From the NCBI RefSeq assembly GCF_000315625.1, contig NW_005434658.1:893504-957503 (forward strand): 64,000 bases of DNA, in the 5' to 3' direction. The number at the start of each line of letters is the position of its first letter. The stretch's first letter is position 1. Below are positions 23,588 to 34,293 of this stretch, piece after piece. The stretch is from Guillardia theta CCMP2712. Lineage: Eukaryota; Cryptophyceae; Pyrenomonadales; Geminigeraceae. The translations under genes were made by a program, and so were the position numbers. The notes beneath the pieces are model-generated. The model had not been told where the DNA came from and searched no databases. It saw only the letters and a list, made by a program, of their open reading frames with translations.

Positions 23588-26500
23588 ATGAGACCGCATG
23601 TCATCCCTCCCCTGCTCCTCCTCCTCGCCCACCAAGTGTTGTCCATCACTCCCGAAGTGATTGAGGTAACTGTCTGTCCCTGCTCCCTCGTCGACCTCAC
23701 CTCACTTGCTGCAGCCCGAGCAGACCATCACCTCTTCTATCCTTCCTAGCGAGATCAAATGCTACTATCTCTCCCTCAACGACACTGTAACGCGGGAGAT
23801 CGTGTACTGGACAAAGGTCCCTCCCAACGCTCCCTCGACCGAAGAGGCTGAGTGAGTGTGCGGCAGGCAAAGATGTTCCTTCACCTCGAGCCATATAGCG
23901 GGACGCCGCACATGCTCGTGTCTGCGTTGGGCTGCCCTTCCAATGGCTTTCCGGTGCACTACGAATATCAAAATGCCATGTAAAAATGACCCTCCCTCCC
24001 TCCCTCCCTCTCTCCCTCCATCACTCACTCCCTCCCTCCATCACTCACTCACTCACTCACTCACTCACTCCTCCCTCCCCTCCTCCCGTGCGTTTCTGAT
24101 GACCTTCCATAGAAGCCGCAATGACATGTTGGCGGCGGGTCAAACTCCTCCGCAGGAGTGGGAGTGGGTCGGGGACATTGAAACTCTTGACATCGACCTC
24201 TCGTAAGCTGCGTCTGAGATAGGCTGCTCTTTGACTGCGTCTTAAGTTACCGCAACTTCTACATCGAGATCGTTCAATTCCACCCTAAGGTTGACTCCAA
24301 CTACACCATGACGGAGCTGTCAAGGAAGCTGCGGTTGAGTCAGCAGAGCGTCTGCTGGGCAATTGCTGATGGTTTCTCCTTGCAGCAATGCAGGATACAA
24401 TGCAGAGGCAAACAACGTCGATGAGATTGTATATTGAGAAATCGGCGCTTGTTCGTAGATGTATTGACTCGTCCTCTCTTCTAGATTTTTCGAGGCTTTT
24501 CCTACCGAATGACTCCAGCATGCTTCGCAAGTATCAAGAATTGATCATGCCGACTGCGAAATTTGTAGGAGTCAACGCCTGCGCCGCTCGCATCTCACTT
24601 CATCGGCAGCAATTTTCGGCGAAGATTCATGACGAGAAGAGGATTCCTAAGGAGAAGTTGAACCCAATCGCAAACGTGCAGTCAACTGTGCGAGGCCTGT
24701 CAGGACTTGACTCGTTCCCTCCAGACCGTCGGGTGGAGTCGAGACATCACCAAGATGCCCTCAGCTGACCCCGCGTATGAGAACGTATCGCTCGGTCTTG
24801 TGAGATGATTTCCTTCCCAGGGAGTACCAAATCTCTTTCTGGCCGCCAACCAGGAAGTCAAACTCGACAACAGCCCGACGACACATCGACTTCCGCCAGC
24901 TGCGGGACATGCACGAGGAGGAGGAGCCGCTGGGCGAGCATGACGTGGCCTTGCGGAAGCTCATGGTAAGGAGAAGGGAGGCTGAACGCAAGTGACGGGG
25001 TCCAGGCTGATGGGTCGCACGTGCGATGGGGGGATGTGGAAAAGATTCTCAAGGAGGCGGGATACCATGACATTGTAAGTGCTGGAAAGTGCGGGATCGA
25101 AGTCACTTTTGCAAACTAGTTGTTGACTCGAAGTGATTGAGTTTGTGCTTCAGGTCCAAGAGGCCAGCGATCTGCTCTCCCATGAAGACATCATCTTCCG
25201 AGCAAACGTGAAACAGCACCTCCTCGCTCCCTCCCCTCTCTTCGACCTGACGCGGGCTCTCCAGCCGGCCTCGTCCATGACAGCGTTGTCCTCTCAAAGA
25301 AGGCTGAATGCTCTTGAGGAAGACGATCGATCGGCTAGGGTGAGAGCACTCATAACAAAATTCAGGTGGTTCAACTGAAACTCGTCCAGGGCCTCGATGC
25401 CTCCACACTGCAGGCTGAGCTGAAGAAGACAAATGAGGCCTTGGAGGCTCTAAAGAGCGTTCCTGGTGGGGATCGAACAGCCGCGCCTACGGGCTGGCTG
25501 ACTGAGTTCTCAGGTTTCGAGGATTCCATGAGGAGAGGAGCCCAAGAATTCCTTGAGTTCCAGCAGTCTGCGAGTCAGAGGAGCGCCGGAGAGCGGCGAG
25601 GCAGGCGGGACCTCCAGAACGTGACTGAGCTGTACATGGGAGGAGCGTCTCCTGCAGCGGTAAGACCTCGTCTCCTTGCTCCTCCTCGTCTGACAGGCCC
25701 TGGCTGGGGATCAGATACAGCAGGCAGTGCACGCGATCTCCGACGAGGAGCTGGAGTACATGATTTACGTCGTCGACCTCACCCAGATCATTCGCGACAG
25801 GTGCGCCTCAGGACTTTCAGTTCCTGCCCTAGTGACGTGGCATCAGGTGGGGGGTTGTAAGGGACAGCATCTACAACCAGTACACGAGGCTGATAGACTG
25901 GGATCAACCCTCCGTCTTCTTCTGTGACGAAAGCCCGTATGCTCCTCTTCTCCTGTGCTGGCCCACTGACCTCGTCGCTCCTCCCCTTCTACAGTCAGGG
26001 CAAGTGCGGGATCTACCAAGTGATCACCAGGCAAGAGTTCGCCCGGTTGGACGGTGACGACCAACTTTGCTGACCCTGACGCCTGACTTTGACCGTTACA
26101 CGAGCAGTCAACGGCGATGGGCTGATATCGAAGAGCGAGTACGAAGCCGAATACAGCGTTGAGCGACAGAAGTACGACAACGGCTTCAAATCTGTGAGCG
26201 AACCAGCTGTGATGACATGAGAGAGGATGAAGGGTGCTAGATGTTGAGTGCGAGGAGGGAAGGATAGAGGGAAGGGGAGCCTGAAGGCGAGGATTCAGAG
26301 GACACAGAGGCAGGGCAGGCAGGAAGGGAAGGAGAGGTCGGGACATGTCAGTGCTGATACATCAACCCTGACAGGGCTGGAACTTCCAAATCGCCGCCTT
26401 GAATCACTCGGGTCAAGGCATCGACCTCGCAACGTGGGAGGAGGCGTACAATGACTACAAGGGGATCTTCGACGCCTCTCTCAAGGACCCCCTGGTGAGA

Positions 26501-27391
26501 TGGGAAGAAAGAGTCCAGCTGGGCTCGAGCTGAGAGAGCTGCAGGTGAGGACCTACTGGACGTCTCTCGGCCTCAACCAGACTGGGAGGCCGGTGGGAGT
26601 CACGGGGAACATCTCAGCTGCCAATCCAGTGATCGAGTGGCTGACATACAAGGCCTTCGATCAGGTTGGAAGGCTCCCTACCGCCTCCCTCACTTACCGA
26701 TCCCTTCTCAGCTCCCTGACGGCCGGTTGACCCGCAACCTCAAAGGCCTTGACGACTCTGACAACAACGTCTACATCGTGAACGTGGTTGTCCGCAGCAG
26801 AGCTACAGGTTCCTGCCGCTCCCTTCTGGTCTGAGGACTGACCTGGTCGTCCAGGGGAGGAAGTTGCTTACAAGGCGCATGTGCTGCAGAGAAGGTCGCC
26901 GGTATACATGCCAGCTGATACGACCGGGCCGAAGCAAAAGAGCGTCATCGTGAGAGCTCAAGGCAAATCTTCTTTCTTCATTAGCTAACTTCTTTTCGAA
27001 GATTGGAGCGGTCTCCAGTATCGTAGGCATCACAGTAATCTTCCTCGTCGCAATCTATTTCTCTCGCCTCAAGAAGGTAAATTCTTTCCCACCCCGTTTC
27101 TCTCCTCTCCTCTCCTCCTCTCCTCCTCCTCTCCTCTCCTCCTCCTCTCCTCACATCGTTTTCCCTCCTGTCTCCTCCCTCCCCTTTCCTCTACTCTTGT
27201 CTCCTTCAATCTTCACCTCTCTGCCACTGGCCTCTTCGCCCTTCCCTTTCCCTCCTGTCTTCTCCCTCCCCTTCCTTATCTCTCCACTGCCCGCCCATCT
27301 CCTCCAGCTGATTTCTGGACAGAAACGACCCGTCGTCAAGATTGTTCACGAGGGACCTGATGGTCCAGTGCTGATTGGTCAAGTCAGATGA
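23588..27391 (+). CDS. Multi-exon secreted/type I membrane protein with EF-hand, unrecognised family
   Basis: Starts at ATG 23588 with a signal peptide (MRPHVIPPLLLLLAHQVLS); the first exon ends at 23665 (GAG|GTAACT). Later exons are recognisable by frame and splice sites. Around 23712-23980 a stretch EIKCYYLSLNDT joined to FLHLEPYSGTPHML resembles a pre-peptidase C-terminal-like beta domain. Coiled segments follow around 25150-25640 (VQEASDLLSHEDIIF and QAELKKTNEALEALKS). An EF-hand loop, NGDGLISKSEYE, lies near 26108-26145. Near the C-terminus is one transmembrane helix (SIVGITVIFLVAIYF, about 27015-27060), then a basic cytosolic tail ending with TGA at 27389. The full exon chain is not resolved. 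I do not recognise a known protein. An extracellular or lumenal, calcium-responsive surface protein is a reasonable guess only. Confidence 0.6.
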
Positions 27392-27588
27392 GGCACTGAG
27401 GGGGGTGGGACCACATCACTTCGTGCCGGCATCCATTGTTTGTGTGTGTTGAGAATTAAGCTCAAGCTTTTTCTGAGTGATTTACCAAATTTGAGCAAGA
27501 TTGACCTAATGAATTGTTTGTTGTGCTGTGACATGGCAAGAAAATCTCTCAATCCCATTCGTCGTGACTGACGTGTCGTCCATCTGCG

Positions 27589-29591
27589 TTATCGAGGGAG
27601 CTTTCGTGACGATCCTGGTGAAGGATCAAACGCACCTCGCCGAGATGGGGTGATGTTGTTGAGTTCTTGCCGGAAATTACTCCATCTCCGTCTCTCAAGA
27701 TTTCGGAAAGCGTCTTTCAAACTGGTTGCCGAACGGTTTCCTCCACAAGAAAGAATGAGGCTATCATCCATATTCGAATGTTGTCTGACTTACCAAAATT
27801 GTAGTGCTCTAAGATTGCCTTCCATTTCCCAAATCCAAATCTTTGGACCCCTTCAATGAGACTTCGTACTTCTTCTTCCGAGAACTCTTTCTTTTTCCAT
27901 TTCTTCCTTTGCAATAGATTACAGTATCGAAACCTTGCGAGTTCTAATTCAGCTACCTTCTTGCACTTCGCCTTGGTGGAACACTTTTCTTCCTTGGTGG
28001 ACTTGGGGCACTGTCTTTTCCATTTCCTTCAGGGAGAAATTCCAGGATTTCATCCAGAACGATTTTGTATTTATCATCTCGGAGGATCAACCTAAGTTCA
28101 TTCCGAGCATCTGTCACTGGCAGAGACTTTTGGTTGAAGCGCTGGAATAATGTGATAATTTCTGATTGGATCTGTGGTGTAGAAGAAAAATTTTGCTGAG
28201 GCACAAGTTATTGACACACCTTCAAAAATATTATGTTCACCTGTATTTTGAGTGCAAGGTCGTAAGCTTGTGATGATTTTGCAATGAAGTTCATGGATGA
28301 TCTCTGCGGTTTTTCAAATTCATCACTCGAAGCTCTCCTCAAAACTTCAGGTGAATCGTAATCAAATTCTGAGCTGGAACCTTTCGATGAATCTGGACTT
28401 GCTGAGAAGGCACTAAAATTCCTGACATCATGTTTCTTCAATTTTTCCGAAGGAGTTTGAAGCGGCATGTTTTCTATCCCATGATTGTGAATGCTGCTTG
28501 ACGTTTTGGATCCCGCACCAAATTGATTTCTTCTAGTTGTGATTTCAAAAACGTTTGGTCCTACCTTTGGACTGATGCGATCATGTATTGATTCTATCTC
28601 CATTTCTCCGTCTGCGACATCTTGAAACGGAGAAGTGGACTTGATGGACTCCATCACGCTGAAATCTTGGTCTTGCTCTGTCCAAGGTGAAGCAGATCGA
28701 AAAACTCGTTGGGTATGGTTTATAGGATTGGATGCCTTGTAGAAGCTGCTCGAAGGCGACGAGAAAGATGACAGAACTCTGGATTTTAGCTTCGTTGTAT
28801 CTGATATTCCACAGAGATTGTTTCCATTCTGTCAGTCAAACAAACACGAAGTCATCCCCACGTAGATCCTTGCCTCCGTGAATTCAAAACAAATTTACCT
28901 GAGAACATGATCCGCATGTAATGTCACTGGAGACAGTCACAGTCACCAACGGGCCGTCGTCATATGACATCAAAACAAGCTTCACCTCACATGGCCAAAT
29001 AGATATCCCTGGCAGCTTCGGCATGCTCCGAGTGAGCAGAGTAGAACCTCCGGCCTGCAAAGCAACGGTCTTGCACTTGGTCTGATATGCTTTGCACCTG
29101 AGAAAGCGTGCTCAAAAAGGCCGCTGTTCACATCCTTCGTGGTTGAGTCTGCAATGCAGCTTTCAGGCAGTATACTATGGTTCATCGACGTCCCGGAATG
29201 AGGCAAGCTTGGGGACGACGGTGCATACTTGGATACACATGACTTGAAGAAGTGATGAAGAGCAGATATGCGTGTAGCATCGTTGCGTTTCGACGCATCT
29301 ATACATCGATCAATCTCACTGAGACTTGCATTTCCAGAGATAACCTGAAAAATGCGACAAAGATACAGATAGTGATCTTGAATCAAGGAGATCGAGCCTC
29401 CGAAACGCAGCAAGTCCGCATAGGCACAGACCAAGACTTTCTTCTAAATCCACTCTTTGCTTCTCTTCTATGACGAAGTCTGAATCAAGCAGGTTGAGGA
29501 CATCGCTGACAATCGATGCAAGATCGTTAGATTTTAGCTGACCCATCTGCATCTTCTTCATTAGAGCTTCTGCTCGGATACTTCCAAGCAT
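27589..29591 (-). CDS. Single Myb/SANT (telobox-like) DNA-binding protein
   Basis: Multi-exon gene with its last exon at 27589..27740 and the preceding one with its donor at 27793-27788 (exon bottom 27794). Together they encode KKWKKKEFSEEEVRSLIEGV, FGFGKWKAIL, then SATSLKDAFRNLERRRW, which is a Myb repeat whose third helix resembles the VDLKDKWRN type found in telomere-repeat binding factors. Upstream exons encode a Ser-rich, low-complexity middle (28208..28657), and an N-terminal helical region beginning at about 29591 (MLGSIRAEALMKKMQ). An N-terminal dimerisation domain of TRF type is possible but not demonstrable by eye. Likely a nuclear DNA-binding protein acting at telomeres or as a transcription factor. 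Exon borders between 28660 and 29430 are uncertain, and the start could lie further upstream. Confidence 0.65.
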
Positions 29592-30369
29592 TTTCAGTTC
29601 CTGCCAGCCTTATCCTGATCAGGGCCAGAAACAATATTCACTGAATCGATGTCACTGCATTCTCATCCATCTCATATCCTTCCACTTGCTCGCTTCGCCT
29701 CTGCTCCTCTTCTTCTGTGTCCATCGTTCTCCGTCCTCGAATTTTTCGTTCCGCATGTTTCCCGCCCTCCTGCCACAAACTTCCGCTAGGACCACCCCAC
29801 CTACTCCATACTTGTTTGAGGTTCGAGAGATTTCAGTACCGGTACTGGACCCGCAAACCGATTACCCGGTACGTCTGCAGGGGGTGGGGGTGGAGCCGTA
29901 AAAGATCATCTAAAGGAAAAAATGGCAGGAAATGACGAAGGAATGGTAGGTGAAGTAGACGGAAGATAGGAGGAGGAGAAGGTCGTGATATGCATGTCAC
30001 GGTGATCAAATGACAAGAGTATTATGGTGGGAAAGTGATCGCGCACATAGGCAGTACATGGCTGCGTGACTGCGTTACTTGACAACAGTCCGGAGCAGGT
30101 GGTAAATCAGATTCCGAGTGTCAGAGTTAGTTTCAGTGTTGTACATGTTAGTAAGATTATCGTGATTGACAAGACAGGTAGCAATAAGTAATACAGAGGA
30201 TAAGGTGCTATATTTCTTCATGACATTATGATATTACGCTTGGGTGACTAGTAGCGCAAAGTGTGACTAGCTGTAAATTAGATTCAGGATGGTTTTGAAG
30301 GAAGAGACTCCATTGAGAAGTTATTAGGTCCGTTTCACTCGCATTGAATGTATTTGCAGCTGAAAAAGG
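29592..30369. other. Intergenic region, divergent promoters
   Basis: Lies between the Myb gene (-) and the HAD gene (+), so it should contain both promoters. Short open frames around 29686-29935 show no family signal. Nothing else seen. Confidence 0.4.
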
Positions 30370-30625
30370 ATGACTATCTTGGTTCGAAGACCGGTTCTCA
30401 ACTTGCTCAAACAGCACTGTGCTACAATTGGGCGTTTGTCTTCAAGGTCAAACACTACGAGGGCGGCAGATTATCAATGCAAGGCTGTTGTAATGGACTT
30501 TTGGGGGGTGAGACTTGCTGTTCTGTGATTGCCTGTCTCTGAACGCTGCTGATATTCTTAGCTGGTGGCTTCACCACAATGGAGTGCCGCAGAGTCGTGG
30601 GAAAAGGCCAAGAACCTTCCTAGCT
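30370..30625 (+). pseudogene. 5' part of HAD-like hydrolase gene interrupted by the virus
   Basis: Exon 30370..30507 starts at ATG 30370 with an Arg-rich, mitochondrial-type leader, then KAVVMDFWG, the HAD motif I strand. A GTGAGA...TTCTTAG intron (30508-30561) leads in phase 0 to LVASPQWSAAESWEKAKNLPS at 30562-30624. This fits the start of HAD proteins related to the N-terminal part of ACAD10 and epoxide hydrolase. Directly after the AGC codon the viral terminal repeat creates a stop. The rest of the gene lies at 56868..57623. If the integration is fixed, this allele cannot make the full enzyme unless the element is spliced or excised. Confidence 0.7.
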
Positions 30626-31264
30626 AAGTAAATACATTGGAAACGTGAGGAGACAAACTTTTATAAATCAATTTAAAATTTCAATGATTTTTACGAACAC
30701 CCAAATAATTCATTTATTCCTCTTTATTTTCCTTACCTAATCCCTATTATATTTTATGCAATTGAAATAATAGCTGCGCATTGGTGCGGATTATCACACA
30801 AAATAACCAAAAACAAACGAGCGCACACACGGAGTGTGCCAGAGCAAACATAATATTAATGAAAATTATGAATCCTTCAAGGATCATATAAGTAATAAAA
30901 AAATCTATGTGGGGTGAGGGGGTAAAATATTAAACACGTTGTTTTTACAAACCTTTGCAAAACCCTGCCAATCTTTGAAGAGTGGAGGGTTTTTCAATAA
31001 ATCATAAACCCTCCACTAAACCCTCCACTTCATAAATCATTACCAGAATCATATATATATTTATTATTTATCTGTATATATAGACGTTAGAGGTGGAGGG
31101 TGTGGAGGGTGTGGAAGGTTTTTTCAAGAAGTTCTTCTCAGTTGATCGATCTTGGCCTATTAGTAATTGACCTAACAAACCCTCCAACCTTCCACACTCC
31201 CCTCTCTCTATTGGCATTTTTTATTTTTATAAATATTCCTTACTAATTCAATGTTATTTTTTTT

Positions 31265-31353
31265 CTATTATCTATTATCTATTATCTATTATCTATTATC
31301 TATTATCTATTATCTATTATCTATTATCCATTATCTATTATCTATTATCTATT
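31265..31353 (+). repeat. TCTATTATCTAT tandem array in left terminal repeat
   Basis: An array of a seven-base unit (CTATTAT) with one variant unit containing CCATTATC. The same array with the same variant is at 56140..56228 in the right arm. Confidence 0.9.
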
Positions 31354-31439
31354 AGGAGGGTTTTTTCAAGAAGTTCTTCTCAGTTGATCGATCTTGGCCT
31401 ATTAGTAATTGACCTAACAAACCCTCCAACCTTCCACAC

Positions 31440-31481
31440 TCTCCATCCGCCCCAAAAACCTATCTTTCTTTATTATAAATG
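31440..31481 (+). promoter_or_regulatory. Shared promoter/leader at the inner edge of the terminal repeat
   Basis: The repeat ends with TTTCTTTATTATAAATG, so a TATAAATG-like element sits directly on the start codon of the gene at 31479. The identical sequence in the right arm drives the fibre gene at 56014. Very short AT-rich leaders with TAAATG-like signals recur before other genes of the element (for example 39887, 45843, 47413). Function is inferred from position. Confidence 0.5.
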
Positions 31482-31949
31482 AGTACTAGAAAAGGCAACA
31501 CATGGATTCAAGCGCTTAAAGAGTTCAATAAAGGTCATTCTGGCACGTGGTGCATTGTCAAGAAAGGATCAAAAGAATATGACGAAGTTAAGCAGATAAT
31601 GGACGATATTAAAAAAAAATCACAACCACACCAACAATATAAAAGCGCTCAAGATGTAAAACCAAATAGATCAAGCATACAACCACACACACAATATAAA
31701 TATACTGCACTACCAAACAGAGGGACATTAAGCATGAAATACAATAATTTGAAACCACATGATTTAATAGTTGAGACTCACAAAGGAAAAACTATTTATA
31801 AATGCCCTGTATGCTCTAGAACATGGAACAAAAAACCAACACAAGAACAAATCGAAAAACATGAAACAACATGGAACCATACATTAAAACTAGGTCAATA
31901 TGAAATACGCGCTTATAATGGAAATAGAGACATAGACCTTGGTCTATAA
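31479..31949 (+). CDS. Viral C2H2-type zinc-finger-like small protein
   Basis: 156 residues. The N-terminus (WIQALKEFNKGHSGTWCIVKKG) resembles a short motif seen in proteins of large DNA viruses and their satellites. Around residues 108-133 there is YKCPVCSRTW followed by two His (EKHETTWNH), a single zinc-finger-like Cys2His2 arrangement. It is the first gene of the left arm and its ATG is part of the terminal repeat. An early regulatory or DNA-binding role is plausible but unproven. Confidence 0.6.
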   Translation: MSTRKGNTWIQALKEFNKGHSGTWCIVKKGSKEYDEVKQIMDDIKKKSQPHQQYKSAQDVKPNRSSIQPHTQYKYTALPNRGTLSMKYNNLKPHDLIVETHKGKTIYKCPVCSRTWNKKPTQEQIEKHETTWNHTLKLGQYEIRAYNGNRDIDLGL

Positions 31950-32035
31950 AAATGATCAAATCTTAATTTTTGTTTTTTATGTAAGGAAACATAAAACTAC
32001 ATAAGAAAAATAATTATCTATATATATTATAAAGG

Positions 32036-33898
32036 ATGAATCGCCAAAAAAGAAACCCCCAACCAGTTCAGAAGTTCAAGCCAGACAACTTTAAAGCCCC
32101 AAAGGCACAAAAGCCCAAGAAGCAACCAAAGCAACCAAAGCAACCAAAGCAAAATCAACCAAAGCAAGCACAGCCCAAGCCTGCACAAGCAAAGACCATC
32201 AACAAGGCGCCGCGTGATGTTGGATTTTACAAGGAGCTTAAGCTTATGAATGATGCCACCTCTCAAGCTTATGAAAACTCATTAAAATTGCTTGATTTCA
32301 ATCAATTCACGGATGCAACTAAAGCCTTTACACTATGGGATAAATTCGAGGCTATGGTTGAAAGTATTAATTCATATGTCAACGGCCCCAACGCTTGGAC
32401 TAATGGAATATATAAGCTAGATTATACACCTGAACAATATAAGAAGATAAAATATAATGTTGTGCCTACATTGGAAGATTTGAAACAAAATAAATATGCT
32501 AATATTGGGCCTGTCAAATCAGACAAAGGACCGGCATCAATGATTAATTTTATTAAGAAAAATGTTCCTGATGTGCCGCAAGATTTACAAGATCTTAAAT
32601 GGATTATAGAGAACCACAGAAAGATTTTAAATCAGATGTTGATTATTAGATTCAATAAGGGTCAATCAGTCGCAACAATTAGGAATGATATATATGATTT
32701 TGCTAGATTGTTGAAAATTGCATTTGGTCCAGATAATGAATTGCACAAAAAACTTGTGATGCTTGCGACCGATTTCGATTATGCAGTTGTAAAAGATCAA
32801 GAGGGAAAAAACCAATTGAACAAATATGAAGAATTAAAATTTATTCCTTATGGTGCATTGCTTGACCTTGTTGAAGAAATGAATAAACAATTTAGAGAAT
32901 CACTCAAAAACAAAGGTAAAGATCATCAAGAGACTTATAAACTGCACATGTATGCCTTAATTTTGCAAGCGTATTTATACACGCCACCGGTAAGGCTTGA
33001 ATTGTCAGATTGTAAATTCACAAGCACATTGAACAATCTTAATAACAACACAGATTATATTTATTTGCCAAACGACAAATCGAAGCTATGTGAATATGTA
33101 TTCAATAAGGACAAGAAAAAGCACGGATCTATAAGGTACTTTGTCGGCTATATGATCAATACCAAAGCAAAGATAAGCGAGAATCTCTCACCATATGCTT
33201 TTAAATTAAGTGATTTCATTCGTGAGAGCTACGCCCTATATCCACGTGAATATTTCATAACACAAATCAAAGATAGAAATAAACCAGCAAAGGCAAATAT
33301 GCCAACCTATTTAAAATATATGTTTGATAAGCATCAATTGAATGTCAATATGTTTCGCAGTAGTTTCGTGACATATCTTTATCAGAACAACACACCAAAT
33401 AAGATTTTACAAGATGTAGCCTTGAAGATGCGCAATAGTGTGATGCAACAACAAGCAACATATAAAAAATCATTGTCCAAAAATGAGATGATCCAGATCA
33501 AACAAGAAAAGGGATTCACTGACCCCCAACCTGCGGCCGCTGAAACAATCAGGATCAAACAAGAACCAACCGATGAGATCCAACCTATCGAGTCAGTACA
33601 ACCAACGCTGCGCTTGGCTTCGCCAACGATAAGGCAACCAATGAAACCACCTATAAAAGATCCTAGAATTAGCGAGAGAGCAAGGCAAAAGAAATATTAT
33701 AACAATAATAAATCTGATATATTAGAAAAGAAAAAACAGCAATACGAAGATAATAAGCAGCGGATAACTGCAACTAAAATAATTAAACGATTGAATGATA
33801 TCATTTCAACCGGTGGCAATGCCAAGCCTACAGCCGCAAGCATGGCAACATATCAACTATACAAAGAAAATAATATATGGAAGAGCCGGATAATCTAA
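32036..33898 (+). CDS. Tyrosine recombinase (YREC) of the PLV
   Basis: 620 residues. The catalytic domain spans about 300-480: TPPVRLEL (Arg320, first catalytic Arg), a Lys-rich beta region near 360, NMFRSSFVTYL (Arg441, second Arg) and QQATYKK (Tyr476, nucleophile). The His expected three residues before Arg441 is Asn, and the region between Arg441 and Tyr476 lacks the usual second His, as in divergent eukaryotic and viral members. The N-terminus is a Lys/Gln/Pro-rich tail of PKQPKQ repeats, and the C-terminus a basic ARQKKYYNNNK segment also seen in two other proteins of this element. Probably integrates and excises the virus; the terminal repeats would be its substrate. Confidence 0.75.
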   Translation: MNRQKRNPQPVQKFKPDNFKAPKAQKPKKQPKQPKQPKQNQPKQAQPKPAQAKTINKAPRDVGFYKELKLMNDATSQAYENSLKLLDFNQFTDATKAFTLWDKFEAMVESINSYVNGPNAWTNGIYKLDYTPEQYKKIKYNVVPTLEDLKQNKYANIGPVKSDKGPASMINFIKKNVPDVPQDLQDLKWIIENHRKILNQMLIIRFNKGQSVATIRNDIYDFARLLKIAFGPDNELHKKLVMLATDFDYAVVKDQEGKNQLNKYEELKFIPYGALLDLVEEMNKQFRESLKNKGKDHQETYKLHMYALILQAYLYTPPVRLELSDCKFTSTLNNLNNNTDYIYLPNDKSKLCEYVFNKDKKKHGSIRYFVGYMINTKAKISENLSPYAFKLSDFIRESYALYPREYFITQIKDRNKPAKANMPTYLKYMFDKHQLNVNMFRSSFVTYLYQNNTPNKILQDVALKMRNSVMQQQATYKKSLSKNEMIQIKQEKGFTDPQPAAAETIRIKQEPTDEIQPIESVQPTLRLASPTIRQPMKPPIKDPRISERARQKKYYNNNKSDILEKKKQQYEDNKQRITATKIIKRLNDIISTGGNAKPTAASMATYQLYKENNIWKSRII

Positions 33899-33984
33899 TT
33901 TATATAAAAATGATTTGATTATTTTTAATATATATAAGTAAAATAAACTTTCTCACTTATATATAAAGTTGAAACATACCAACT

Positions 33985-34188
33985 ATGACCGCCAAGGCAC
34001 AGGCTCGCTATTACAAGAAGAGATTCAACAATGATAAAGAATTTCACGACAAAGAATGCAAGAGGATTGCAGAATTTAGAAACAATAAATATTTAAATGA
34101 CGAGGAATACCGAAACATGATCAAACAAAGGTCGCTTGAATATTATTATAGGAAGAAGGCAGAAAGAGAGAATCAATCATCTAATTAA
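33985..34188 (+). CDS. Small basic protein with YY-x-K/R motifs
   Basis: 67 residues, very rich in Lys, Arg, Tyr and Asn (ARYYKKRFNNDKEF, EYYYRKKAE). The composition matches the C-terminal tail of the upstream recombinase and part of the GIY-YIG protein at 42964. A TATATATAAA box lies about 20 nt before the start. Possibly a DNA-binding helper; no family recognised. Confidence 0.5.
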   Translation: MTAKAQARYYKKRFNNDKEFHDKECKRIAEFRNNKYLNDEEYRNMIKQRSLEYYYRKKAERENQSSN

Positions 34189-34293
34189 TGCAGTGATGCA
34201 GTCTTTTTTTATTTTTTTACTGTTATAATAGTAACAAAAATAAATTGCAAAAAAAATGCTAAAAATCAAGAAAAAATGATATAAAGTAAAAAA

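Larger units (their letters stand above)
30626..31481 (+). repeat. Left inverted terminal repeat, 856 bp
   Basis: The sequence from AAGTAAATAC to the ATG at 31479-31481 recurs as the reverse complement at 56012..56867. It contains, from outside in, an AT-rich arm, an iteron-like block of GGAGGGTGT units (about 30975-31120), an 80-bp direct repeat in two copies (about 31117-31199 and 31358-31442), and between them a (TATTATCTAT)-type tandem array (31265-31353). Its innermost bases form the leader and start codon of the first viral gene. Confidence 0.95.

Noticed and set aside
29686-29935. Short plus-strand frames in the intergenic region before the HAD gene
   Set aside because: No start context, splice sites or recognisable motifs.
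31265-31353. Tandem array considered as CRISPR or telomere repeat
   Set aside because: Units are contiguous without spacers, and the sequence does not match a known telomere repeat; it is a simple tandem array within the viral terminal repeat.
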